From Chara braunii (taxonomy: Eukaryota; Streptophyta; Charophyceae; Charales; Characeae): DNA of 30,392 nt. How positions within the stretch are numbered: position 1 is the stretch's first letter; the number at the start of each line of letters is the position of its first letter. The translations under genes were made by a program, and so were the position numbers. Of the stretch, positions 10,473 to 19,503 are shown one piece after another. The stretch covers positions 1,101,022 through 1,131,413 of the forward strand of contig BFEA01000473.1 in assembly GCA_003427395.1 (NCBI GenBank), written 5' to 3'. Under the pieces are notes generated by a model, which saw nothing but the letters and a program-made list of their open reading frames with translations, had not been told where the DNA came from and made no database searches.

Positions 10473-10997
10473 TCAACTGGTAGAAAATTCAGGAGATCCT
10501 TCGTCCTGGACTTCGAACTGACGTACAAAGGTATCGGAGAACAGCGTCTTCGGTCGCATGACTAGGTCATTTTCTCTTGCCTTACCAACCACGGCAATGG
10601 CTTCTAGAAGAGGCACCCAGTCTCTCTTGCCAGCGAAGCTATCCGTAGTCAGAAAACTAGGGAGTCTTTCAAATTGTCTGACTCGTTTTCCCCAAGTCAC
10701 TTTCTCATGTAAGCTTCGAAGAAGCTCCCTTATCCTTGAGAGGTGAATATACACTCTCCTCGGACACTCTAAATAACCTTCGTCTTCCTTTATTCCTTCC
10801 TGAGCATAAACCCTCACGTCAAGCTCGTTGGTCTTAAGAAATCTGACCACTGAAACATAGAATACTAAACGCCCTACCTTACAGACATCGTGTCTCAATA
10901 TCTCGAACGGACTGTCAGTCTTAGTTACTTTATCTAACCATCCTCTACTAATGGTCACAGCCGCAATTGACATAGAGTTTTCACATTCTAGTATCAT
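10473..10997 (-). CDS. Copy C of the unrecognised repeated protein, intact frame
   Basis: This is the only uninterrupted member of the series, with 174 codons from ATG 10997. Comparison with copies B and D suggests the true start may be the Met-Ser ATG at 10973. Landmarks are VVRFLKTNELDVRVYAQEG (matching FLDTDDYDVRPY of copy B), VTWGKRVRQFERLPSF (matching VTWSVLPKEFERFPSP of copy B) and FAGKRDWVPLLEAI (matching the D-W-x-P-I-L-x-A motif of copy D). It has an extra C-terminal tail of about 35 residues. The ATG at 10997 overlaps the preceding ORF's TGA as ATGA. Coding likelihood is supported by conservation with three diverged copies; function unknown. Confidence 0.6.
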   Translation of the reverse strand: MILECENSMSIAAVTISRGWLDKVTKTDSPFEILRHDVCKVGRLVFYVSVVRFLKTNELDVRVYAQEGIKEDEGYLECPRRVYIHLSRIRELLRSLHEKVTWGKRVRQFERLPSFLTTDSFAGKRDWVPLLEAIAVVGKARENDLVMRPKTLFSDTFVRQFEVQDEGSPEFSTS

Positions 10998-11328
10998 TGC
11001 CTTGGGCCGCTTCTAGTGCCTCTAGCCAGACTGCCCGCAGGAAGCTGTCTAGATAGGATGGTCTCATCTCTCGCATGCAGCATCACTCTCCTGTCATCCG
11101 AACTCTTGCACTTCAGCAGATGTCTAATCTTAGTCTGATCCGTAATTGTTCTAAAAGCAGCCGCCTGCATAAGCTCAAGGTATTGTTCTACCATGTCAAT
11201 CTCGTCATGCCTACCTAACCTACCGTCACATCCTCTCACGGCCCTATGACAGTCACTCGTTGCTCATCTAGATAGACCTCAAGGCAGAAATTCTCTCCAT
11301 TATCAGGAGTGTAGACATCTCTTGGCAT
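10994..11328 (-). pseudogene. Small unrecognised ORF pair between copies B and C
   Basis: A 30-codon frame starts at ATG 11328, three nt after copy B's final stop, and ends with TGA at 11236-11238. In the next frame an 81-codon stretch opens at GTG 11239, overlapping that stop, and runs to TGA at 10994-10996. The two together (about 111 codons) match the length of the ORF between copies C and D. That suggests one original ORF split by a frameshift, but the two intervening ORFs do not clearly align with each other. No domain recognised. Confidence 0.35.
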
Positions 11329-11331
11329 GGT

Positions 11332-11727
11332 TCACCACACTCGGTCCCTAAGTACTGCGTTGAGGATTGGTCCTCAGTCCTTCCCGTCGCAGAAGCTAGC
11401 AGACACAGGCGGACTTGGAAATCTCTCAAACTCTTTAGGCAGGACACTCCAGGTCACTTTCTTCCCTCGTTGTCTCAGCAACAGTCTTTCATCCATGACA
11501 TACTCAGCAGCAGCTATCCAACATGCCTCGTAATCGATCCCTTTCCTTGTCTCAGCAGCTACGTATGGCCTCACATCATAGTCATCTGTATCAAGAAACC
11601 GAGCTACAAGGACGTACAACATCACTGAGTCGTGCTCACAAGTCACACACCTCTCAATGACGTACGGGAAGGCACCCCCAACCTTGATCCTTGTCAGCGC
11701 CTCTATCGCTTTCGTTATTGCTGACAT
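11332..11727 (-). pseudogene. Copy B of the unrecognised repeated protein
   Basis: 131 codons from ATG 11727, which lies seven nt after copy A's stop. One TGA at 11374-11376 falls at a position where copies A, C and D have Trp. Landmarks: GGAFPYVIERCVTC near residues 18-31, VARFLDTDDYDVRPYV in the middle, FERFPSPPVSASFCDG, then GPILNAVLRDRVW at the end. Copy A shares the GGAFPYV block, the FLDTDDYD block and a terminal Trp. Unknown function; belongs to the A-D family. Confidence 0.6.
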
Positions 11728-11734
11728 TGACTAC

Positions 11735-12133
11735 TCACCAGGTTTGCCTCCTCAGTGCTGCGTTAATGATTGACTGCCAGTTCGTACCATCACATAATCC
11801 TTTAGGTATTGGCGGCGTAGAAATCCTCTCATAAATCCTAGGCAGTAAGCTCCAACTCGCTTCTATCCCGTGCTGTCTGAATTGATCCCTCTCGACTTTG
11901 ACACACTCCACTATGACATCCCAGTTGGTAAAGAAACTCGGATCCCGATCAGTCCCTTCTAGGATGTAGGGTCAAATATCATAATCATCAGTGTCAAGGA
12001 ATCTAGAGACAAACACATGCACAGTTGTTGTATTTTTCACACAAGTAATGCATTTGACAAACACATAAGGGAAGGCACCACCGTAGGTGACACGAATTAG
12101 GGCTTCTAGGACATTATACTCTTCAATCATCAT
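11735..12133 (-). pseudogene. Copy A of the unrecognised repeated protein
   Basis: 132 codons from ATG 12133 (a second ATG follows at 12130), the first ORF after the primer-binding site leader. A TGA replaces an Arg codon inside the FLDTDDYD-I-x-PY motif, where the other copies read Arg. Other landmarks are YGGAFPYVFVKCITCV and, near the end, GTNWQSIINAALRRQTW followed by the stop. The spacing of motifs matches copy B throughout. I recognise no known domain. Confidence 0.6.
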
Positions 12134-12368
12134 CTGGTTTCTGACTTATGGACTTCTCAAGCGAAGGGTCCTGAAAACAAATTCCAACCCTTGCTTGCAG
12201 GTCTAAATCCCTTCAGATAGACTTCTGCAGAAGGCCCCTCCTCTCGGGGCTTCTCTAGCCGAAAGTCTTTCTAACCTGAGCCAGACCTTGTACGAAATAT
12301 GCTAGACTGCTGCCTAGTCACAGAATATTGTGACCAAGGTCCGCTCCCAAGAACTGAAGATTTTTGAG
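12134..12368 (-). other. Leader between primer-binding site and first ORF
   Basis: About 235 nt with no long ORF, in the position of the 5' untranslated leader of the retroelement. It may hold the packaging signal, but nothing specific is visible. Confidence 0.5.
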
Positions 12369-12386
12369 TCCCCGGCAACGGCGCCA
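12369..12386 (-). promoter_or_regulatory. Primer-binding site, tRNA-Asp(GTC)
   Basis: The minus strand reads TGGCGCCGTTGCCGGGGA. This is the exact complement of the 3' end of plant-type tRNA-Asp, including the CCA tail (TCCCCGGCAACGGCGCCA). It begins four nt after a CA that could be the LTR end. It fixes the direction of the element and the position of the 5' LTR. Confidence 0.9.
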
Positions 12387-12390
12387 TTTT

Positions 12391-12900
12391 TGTCGCGCCA
12401 CCATTGCTTCAAGGGTCTAGTTAGATATCCTTCCCCGGACAGAGTTCAGTGGGTTGGAGGACTGGCAGGCTGTCACGCAAGATTTTGTTAGGTATAAAAA
12501 TAGAGGTGTATTCAGAGGCAGTCACACTTTGTCATACAACCGAGTAGTCAAGGTTATCCGACTTTGTCATACACGGCTTAGAGTGAGGCGTTCGAGTTCA
12601 TCGCCTGCACCTGACCCCGTATAAAGGATAGACCCAAGGTCACCGGAGTCCCTATCATCCAGGAGTCCTTCAAGCTGTCTTGAGTGTAACCTGTGTAAAA
12701 TAAGGTGGAAAATAACAAACATGCATCATAGACCAATTGACAGAATGAGAAGACCAGAAACCAAACTCTGCAAGAGCATGACCAGAGATACAACACTGAA
12801 GAGTAGTACATAGAGTATGCAGGGAGCAGCCATCGGAGGGCTGCAGTCACTAATAAATAATAATGTCGAAATACATCATAGTGACTGAAAAGAAAGAACC
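12391..12900 (-). repeat. Probable 5' LTR, right boundary undefined
   Basis: On the minus strand the segment next to the primer-binding site ends in GGCGCGACA, a typical ...CA LTR end (position 12391). The LTR should extend rightwards from there, but I cannot see its other end or a matching copy at the left of the element. The span given is a guess; only the 12391 edge is supported. Open frames in it look random. Confidence 0.45.
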
Positions 12901-13999
12901 TCAATCAATGATAATAAGTGGTACCCCCTCGTGAGTAAGTGCTGCTGTCTGGGACTCCATATCTGGCACCTCGTCATTGAGAACCCGTGTGGCTATAGAC
13001 TTTGGAACCACATAGCTGATATCGAGAGGCGCTCCTGGATCAATCTTGCAGATATAGGCCATGCATCTCGCCATCTCCTCGTCTGCGACACTCCTGAGAT
13101 AAAGCTCCTCCGCAAGAGTGATGTCGCCTGAAGCACCAATCAGTATCTCAATCCGTCCTCTCCCATCAGTATAGATGTATGAAACCTCGAGAAAACGATC
13201 TCCGTATAGAGGCTTCCGAAAAGCCTGCATAGCAAAATCCGTCCCAACCAAATGACTGTAGCCATCTCCGAGATATGGGACCGGNCCCTCCCCTCTTGGA
13301 GGACCAATAACTGTCTCGGACATAGGGTCGCCTGACATGTAGGAGTTAATCACCCTCAAGTAGATACCGTGCAAGAAGGTATGCAATCCTCCTCAATGTC
13401 GCTCTCCGTCGTCTTCACTCACCGGTCTCCAACGCTCCTGCTACTGTCCACAAAATCAGTCCCTGTGAGTGTCCCAGTCGAAGTAGTCGCCAAAATCAAT
13501 GTCACTCACGCAGCACGGCCCCTGATCGGACTCATCTGTCTCAGATCTCTGTACGCATGTAGTGATTGGGACCCCGGATCTGGCTATCTCCCTCCTAATC
13601 CGGTTGTCCTTCCGCCTCCTTCCCTTGCTGCGAGACTCACTGAGGGGCTTGGGGTTACACCCATCAAAGTCGAAGAGTACACCCCCAGGTGCTGAAGGTA
13701 CGCGAGGAAACACCACATGCAGCCAGTTATCTCTCCAATAGCTCTCCCTTTGAAAGATGTAATCAGCAATCCTGTCATATGTGGTTCCCTTCACCCCCTT
13801 CTCTGCCCCCTGTACCGAATAGGTAATCACCAACGTGTCTCGAAGTCGGTGACTCATTGGCCCTGATAGCAAAGCTCCAGTGTCCCGCATATCGATAGCA
13901 GAACCTCTCAACCAGTCTACCCCACGTAGGGGCAGTCTCACGACGACGGGCTAGCTTGGACAGAAACCACACTCTCACAAGTGCGAGTGCTCCCTCCAA
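12901..13999 (-). pseudogene. Broken gene of unknown function
   Basis: Three open segments on the minus strand appear to belong together: 13999-13775 (VWFLSKLARRRETAPTWGRL), 13941-13456 (LHVVFPRVPSAPGGVLFDFD, then a Lys/Arg-rich stretch and an acidic TDESDQG segment), and about 13390-12901 (FLEVSYIYTDGRGRIEILIG, then VADEEMARCMAYICKIDPG, ending in IIID-stop). They lie in different frames, with likely shifts near 13860 and 13400-13460. The composition is protein-like and unlike the flanking repeats. I recognise no family. An ambiguous base (n) sits at 13285. None of the segments starts with a convincing ATG, so introns or decay are both possible. Confidence 0.45.
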
Positions 14000-14029
14000 G
14001 ACCTGGCCGGATGGTAGTCAACAACACAA

Positions 14030-14300
14030 TGTAGAGTCCCGTCTGAATGGTCTGACTGAACTGCAACTCGATGTAGGGCCCGCCTAAATGGGCCCGGCTG
14101 AACAGCAACTCAATATAAGGCCCGCCTGAATGGGCCCGGCTGAACAACAGCAATCTCAGAAGAAGGGGCCCGCCTGAAGGGGCCTGGCTGAACTGCGACA
14201 ATCTCGGTAAATGGGCCCGCCTGAAGGGGCCCCGCGGAACAGCAACATTCTCAAGTAGGCCCGCCTGAAGGGCCCGACTGAACAGCAACTAATCAGTAGA
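14030..14300. repeat. Minisatellite, ~45-60-bp unit, GGGCCCGCCTGAA
   Basis: Five or six copies of GGCCCGCCTGAA followed within 8 nt by GGGCCCGGCTGAAC and a CAGCAA block. Unit length varies. It is GC-rich at GGGCCC, which is itself palindromic. Confidence 0.85.
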
Positions 14301-14469
14301 AGATCTCAGGCACAGGGACCAGTCATAAATGCTGAAAGTACTGGGGCTGGACTGAGCCAAATCACCTGTGTAGGGACTGAACTGCAAATGTTCCCCGTGC
14401 GGGGGAAAGTATCACGTGCATGAGGTGATGCTGATCAGCGATGAAATAAATCAACGGGAGCGTGATGGC

Positions 14470-15045
14470 AAATCATCCCAGCTAGCAATCCTATGCTCGG
14501 GCGTACATGGGCTCGCACTCAAATGACAATTTCCAGCCTGGGCGCACACATATCTAGCGCAAGTGCACATGGGTGCACACTCAAATAACGCTATCCAGCC
14601 TGGGCGCACTTGGACGCACACTCTAACGGCAATGCCACGCTTGGGCGCACATGGGCGCGCACTCTAACAACAATATCAAGCTTGGGCGCGCATGGGCGCA
14701 CACTCTAACTGCAACGCCAAGCTTGGGCGCGCATGGGCGCGCACTCTAACTGCAATGTCAAGCCTGGGCGCGCATGGGCGCGCACTCTAACTGCAATGCC
14801 CAGCTTGGGCGCGCATGGGCGCGCACTCTAACTGCAATGTCAAGCCTGGGCGCACATTCAAATAGAGATATCGTGTCTGGGCGCGCAAGGGTGCGCAACT
14901 AAAATATAATATATGGTCGGGGCGCACGAGAACGCGCACTAAGAAAAAATTATATCTGGTCTGGGCACGCGCGGTCGTGCACTTAAAAATAATATCTGGT
15001 CTGGGCGCACACTGGCGCACACTTAAAATATAATATCCGGCCGCA
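14470..15045. repeat. 41-bp minisatellite, CTTGGGCGCGCATGGGCGC
   Basis: The core unit AAGCTTGGGCGCGCATGGGC then GCACACTCTAACTGCAACGCC is 41 bp. Central copies (14640-14850) are very similar to one another; copies become more diverged and variable in length towards both ends. Confidence 0.92.
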
Positions 15046-15149
15046 TGCTCAATGTGTTGGTCAAATGACAATCAACTTTTTGCTTACTGTTTGCAAAACT
15101 TGGCCTTCTCGTAGAGCCAGACCACTAATGTCATCAACTAAGAGTTGGT

Positions 15150-15740
15150 CAACAGAGTGTGCGCATGGCCCTCAGATATGGCGTACACACATCGCTCAAT
15201 TGAAAATGACTCTCAGATACTGTTTGCTTACGGCGCACAGTTCAGAAATGGCCCTCAATCATGGTGCGCACTCAGCGCACAGTGGTGAATAGCACAAAGT
15301 TCAGAAAAGGCCCTCAACCAGGGTGCGCACTCAGCGCACAGTTGCGAATAGCACAGAGTTCAGAAATCGACCCTTAACCAAGGTGCGTACTCAGTGCACA
15401 GTTGCGAATAGCACAAAGTTCTGAAAAGGCCCTCAATCAAGTACGGTGCGCACGCTGCGCTCAGTTGCGAACACTGCGCACGGTTGAGAAATGCCCAGAT
15501 ATGATCCTCAAGTACGGTGCGCACACTGCGCACAGTTGCGGAATGCTCAGATATGGTCCTCAAGTACAGTGCGCACACTGCGCACAATCGCGAAATGCAA
15601 AAGTCAGATATGGTCCTCAAGTAAGGTGCGCACACTGCGCACAGTCGCGAAATGCAAAAGTCAGATTTAGCCCTCAGGTGTGGCGTGCAGGCTGCGCACA
15701 CTTGCAAACTGCAAAAAATTCCCAATATGGCGTGCACAGA
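15150..15740. repeat. ~52-60-bp minisatellite, GGTGCGCACACTGCGCACAG
   Basis: Copies share GGTGCGCACACTGCGCACAG, then TTGCGAAATGC and CAGATATGGTCCTCAAGTA. About nine copies are present. GTGCGCAC within the core is a palindrome. Confidence 0.9.
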
Positions 15741-15744
15741 CCGT

Positions 15745-15990
15745 CTCAAAATCGACTTGTTTTCCAGTGTGGCTGTGCAGGCAGTCTCAAAATCGACCTG
15801 GTTCTCAGTGCAACTGCGCTGGCAGTCTCAAAATCGGCTTGGTACTCAGAGTGACTGCACTGGCAGTCTCAAAGTGGACTTGGTTCTCAGTGCAACTGCG
15901 CTGATAGTCTCCAAATCGGCTTGGTACTCAGAGTGACTGCACTGGCAGTCTCAAAATTGGTTGGCTATTCAGTGTGACTGCGCTGGCACA
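15745..15990. repeat. 41-bp minisatellite, CAGTCTCAAAATCGGCTTGG
   Basis: Six copies of a 41-bp unit CAGTCTCAAAATCGGCTTGG then TACTCAGAGTGACTGCACTGG. Neighbouring copies alternate between two variants (AGAGTGACTGCACTGG and CAGTGCAACTGCGCTGG), which points to growth as a two-unit block. Confidence 0.92.
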
Positions 15991-16254
15991 AACCTCATCA
16001 TACTTAACTCGAAGTTATTAAAGCCGAGTTTTGCCGTCCAATTGCGTAGTGTCGCACTTAAGTCCAATTGCGCACAGTCGCAGCGAGAAACAATATACTC
16101 AGTTTGAGTGCTTTGTAACCAATCATCATACTCTGTTTGGGTGCCTATTGGCACAGTCAAATTTTCATATTCGAATGCTCATTTGTACAACCAATCATCA
16201 TGCGACACTGATCATGTAACCAAAATAAAGCACTTTGATTCGGAGGCAATACTA

Positions 16255-16495
16255 CATGCTGCGCACAGTCTAGGATCAGCCCATGGATACAATGCACGTA
16301 GGTGCGCGGTACTAAGTCAACCCTCAGTTACAGCGCGCGAGGGCACAGTTCATGGCCAATCATCAGATACAACGCTCATCTGCTCGGCTCAAGGTCAACC
16401 CTCAGATACACCGTGTGAGCGCATAGTTCAAGACCAATCAACGGATACAGCTCAGGCATAGTGCGCACATATCAGATACGGCATGCACACAACCC
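16255..16495. repeat. Degenerate ~60-70-bp repeat, GTCAACCCTCAGATACA
   Basis: Loose copies contain AAGTCAACCCTCAGTTACAG, CAATCATCAGATACAACG, AGGTCAACCCTCAGATACAC and CAATCAACGGATACAG, each followed by a GCGC-containing block. It continues the character of the preceding arrays but is more decayed. Confidence 0.6.
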
Positions 16496-16504
16496 ATGGA
16501 GGGT

Positions 16505-16640
16505 GAGTGAAAAGGAAATGGAGGCGGTTGGAAAGAAGAGAGAGTGAAAGGGAAGAAGAGAAGAGAGAGAAGAAAAGGGATGAGAAAGGGAAAGTGAGGG
16601 ACCAGTCTTGCCCCCCCCCTTTTCCTTATCCCTTCCCTGG
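16505..16640. repeat. Polypurine tract followed by polypyrimidine tract
   Basis: Roughly 90 bases that are nearly all G and A (about 16508-16598) are followed by a C-run and T/C-rich sequence from 16606. Both halves are low complexity, and the two can partly pair. Confidence 0.75.
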
Positions 16641-16931
16641 CTTGCCTTCTGCTCGACTCTCTTGCCTCCTGCTCCGTGCTCTTCTCGTGCTCCTGCTGGC
16701 AAGTCGCTGTTCTATGGCTAGTGCTTTCCGCCCCTTGCCGTTCCGCCAAGGCTGTAGCACTCCCACAGGTGAGGGTTCTCTCACAGTCTGATCCGTGCCA
16801 CGTGTGCCACGTATACTGATCTGTCTTCTTGGGTGACGTGGCCTTTCTTTTATAATGGAGAGTCCAGGTGATCGGGGCTGAGTGCTGCAGTTCCAAGGTC
16901 GGGGCTGTGGTCAAACTCTAGACCGGGCCTG

Positions 16932-17270
16932 TGCTAAAAATAGCAGCAGTCCCGACCTCGGGATATGAACAGTCAGTCCCGACAAACGAACAGCCAGTCC
17001 CACGCTAAAAATAGCGTGGGACTGTGCGAATTTTAGAACGGAACTAACGCAGGCCTAGTCCCTGGTAGACGAACAGTCAGTCCCACGCTAAAAATAACGT
17101 GAGGCTGTGCTAATTTTAGAATGGGACTGGCGCAGGCCCAGACCCCACGTAGACGAACAATCCGTCCCATGCTAAAAATAGCGTGGGGCTGTGCTAATTT
17201 TAGAACGGGACTGGTGCAGGCCCGACTTTGGGAGACGATCAGTCAGTCCTGTGCTAAAAATAGCACATGA
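16932..17270. repeat. ~83-bp minisatellite with an internal hairpin
   Basis: The hairpin CCCACGCTA-AAAA-TAGCGTGGG recurs at 16999-17020, 17082-17103, 17166-17187 and 17248-17269, a period of 82-84 bp. A shorter relative is at 16932-16945. Between hairpins the units share TGTGCTAATTTTAGAACGGG and AGACGAACAGTCAGTC. No open frame of interest. Confidence 0.92.
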
Positions 17271-17279
17271 CCCTATCTT

Positions 17280-17930
17280 AATTACTCGGGCCTGGCTGTT
17301 CATCTATATGACTTCTTAGGGCTGTTCCTTTTCAAGCCAAGTTATGCGGTCGTGTCGGTCCGGTCCCAACCGGTCAAACTTGAATATCTCACTAATCCTT
17401 GGTCCGTTTCAGGTGCCGTTTGGACCGGACCCTACAAATTGGCCCATTGCGGTCGCGCCGGTCCAGTCCAATGGGGACGATTCAGGTCTTCGGGGAACCA
17501 TACCGCCGCGCCGTCTTTTCTTCAATTTCGGCCTAGGGGAAATGTAATCGATATGTTAGGGTCCAGTTTGACCATGACCGTGGACGTCCTAGGCGCGATT
17601 TTGACGCAGCGCGGGGTTTGACTGCGGGGAGTCAATTTCCGCTGCTGCGCCGCATCGTCTTCCGACAACGCTGCATATCAAGTCGGCGCCTTATCAAAGA
17701 AGTCTCTAAAACAGAGACATTGAATCCCCCATGTGGAGTGTAATTACTATCTGCGGGGGATGCAAAGTCGGGTTATCGCCATATAACTGACGTTCCTGAG
17801 CATCAAGATCGGTATATGTTAGTAGCAGAGTGAGTATATAGTTCTCGACGATAGGCTTGTAAGCAGATGTTAGTAGCAGCGAGGCCACACAAATTCGGTG
17901 GAGGCCGGTTAGGCGGATTTTATACAAAAT
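17280..17930. other. Unassigned sequence
   Basis: No gene recognised. GGTCCGGTCCCAACCGGTC-type short inverted motifs occur near 17360. An 89-codon plus-strand frame at 17352-17621 has no recognisable motif. Confidence 0.4.
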
Positions 17931-17933
17931 CTC

Positions 17934-18900
17934 CTATAGTCCACCTGCCAAGTTCATCCTCGGATGGTCCCTCGCCATCACCGCTCCTATTTTGTGTTTG
18001 CCTCGTTGCAGAAAGGTCTGCAGTCGAAGAGCGTCGCAGTCGTGGTAAGGATGCTTAGGGCGGCAAACGACGGGGATGGGATGTTGGGGAGGGTTTTGGT
18101 GAGGAAAATGAACGGGTACTTCTTCGTCCAAGAACAGAGATGGACGAAAGGGGAGTACGCTGAGGTTGGGAAGTAGTCCAAAGTCGGCGTCTAGGACGGT
18201 GAAGTAGGTTTTCTGCAGGGGCAGAACATGATGACGGAGTCTGTGTGGAGGAAGTGGTTTGTGGATTAGGAAGAGGTGTAACGTATAGAGACAAAACCAG
18301 GGGAGGTAGGAATGGTGAAGGCAAGGGTGATAGAGGAGTTGGAAGGTGGGTAACAGACGGAGATAAAACCAGAGGAAATAACGGCGGTGAAGATGGCGGG
18401 GATGAAGTAAGGGGTGGTGAAGTGGCTGAAGCAGAGACATAGGTGAAACCCCGAGAGGGGACTCTGCAGGTGGTAATGCAAGCACGGCCATGGATGTCAT
18501 GGAGGAACACACCGACACCAAGGTCGACACAACAGTTGCGGTGGCCACGGATGCCATGGAGGAACACACCGAGACCAAGATCGACACATCAACTGAGGGT
18601 CGAGTTGCTCCCGCGGAATCAATCGTAGAAGCAACCAAGGACGATGAGGAAGAGGCTGCGAACCGAAAAGGGGCAGCCAGGATCACAAACGACATGGAAG
18701 GGGTTACTAAGACTGATGAGGATATATATTTTTTTGGCAAAATCATAATTGGTGTGAAAAATAGTTTTGCATTTCGTACTCCAAATGTGATTTCGACATT
18801 CCTTTTTATTTTTTCTTCCACAACAATTTTGAAACACCTAATATATATATATATATAGATTGAACGTTTTATTCCTAACGGTGCATTTTTCTGACGGATT
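17934..18900. other. Region open on both strands, coding strand unresolved
   Basis: The minus strand has a long open frame (19019-17934, 361 codons) with Ser/Pro/Leu-rich composition that includes an Ile-Tyr run from the (TA)n tract at 18840-18857. The plus strand has shorter frames with more ordinary composition. One at 17964-18173 ends in MNGYFFVQEQRWTKGEYAEV. An acidic one at 18490-18855 contains a duplicated MEEHT(D/E)TK segment. I favour remnants on the plus strand, because the decayed transposase that follows is on that strand, but I cannot decide. No domain recognised. Confidence 0.3.
18840..18857. repeat. (TA)n microsatellite
   Basis: Nine TA units. Confidence 0.9.
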
Positions 18901-18927
18901 TTTGTATGCATACTGTGACATTTGAAA

Positions 18928-19503
18928 ATGTCTAAAACTGTCCGAGACGGCTCTGCCGCCCGTGTCACGACCAGCGTGGCTTCTCCGCAGGGGACACCCT
19001 CGGATGGCCACAATGTCACTCAATCTCCATGTGCTGCGTAGGGATTGTTGGGAGCGTCACCGTACATTGCTCGTGAGGAAGTGCGTTTGAGGAAAAAACG
19101 TCGTGTTGACGTTTCGCCGACTACAACCGGCGTCGGTCGACCGGTGACAATCTTTCGTTCGCCATTGCCAAGTTTGTTGGGGTCTTCTCCGCTCGGTTTG
19201 CAAACAGTTCCTAATCATTTCGTGCATGATGGTGTGCTTAGTGGTCTATTGTTGTCGTCCCCTTTCTTCCCTGGACGGTTGAACTACGGTCCGGTTGTCC
19301 TTCTAGCTCATGTTTGGATACATGCGGCAGATCCGACATGTCCAACTGGTGCCGCTGCCATTGGGGAACAATATGGCGATGTCGACCGAGCCCAGACTTC
19401 GCTGTCACGACTCGTTGGCCCGTCAGCTAGTCCAAAAAGGCAGCCGTCAATCTATGCCTCTGTCGCATTTGACGCCACGCCTTCCACAGACAATGTCGAT
19501 TGA
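18928..19503 (+). pseudogene. Open region of unknown function upstream of the transposase-like remnant
   Basis: From ATG 18928 a frame runs to TGA at 19501-19503 with a single TAG near 19039, giving about 190 codons. Residues 55-70 include a basic LRKKRRVDVSP stretch that could be a nuclear localisation signal. The rest is Ser/Pro/Thr-rich. It may be the N-terminal part of the transposase-like gene that follows on the same strand, but nothing proves the link. Confidence 0.3.

Larger units (their letters stand above)
4010..12390 (-). mobile_element. Decayed Ty3/gypsy LTR retrotransposon with extra ORFs upstream of gag
   Basis: Order on the minus strand is primer-binding site, about 240 nt of leader, seven or so small ORFs, gag with zinc knuckle, aspartic protease, reverse transcriptase, RNase H, integrase. 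Integrase after RNase H defines Ty3/gypsy. The integrase tail has a GPF-type module and no chromodomain that I can see. Elements of the plant Tat/Athila/Ogre group also lack a chromodomain, may carry an extra ORF before gag, and may use a tRNA-Asp primer. That makes this group a reasonable comparison but not a proven placement. All main genes are broken by stops or frameshifts, so the copy is dead. The left (3') LTR was not identified, and the right end of the 5' LTR is not defined. Confidence 0.93.

Noticed and set aside
7173-12133. Variant genetic code (TAG/TAA read as Gln, TGA as Trp) to explain in-frame stops
   Set aside because: Comparison among copies A-D shows stops where other copies have Arg, Trp or Gly, so no single reassignment fits. 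Frameshifts and the altered RT motif also point to decay.
12492-12505. TATA box GTATAAAAATAG on the plus strand as the LTR promoter
   Set aside because: It is on the opposite strand to the element and has no associated coding sequence.
15150-15740. CRISPR-like array
   Set aside because: Unit length varies, the supposed spacers are also repeated, and the context is eukaryotic with no cas genes. It is a minisatellite.
17934-19019. 361-codon minus-strand ORF as a real gene
   Set aside because: It runs through a (TA)n tract, is Ser/Pro/Leu-biased and has no motif. Plus-strand frames over the same DNA look at least as protein-like.
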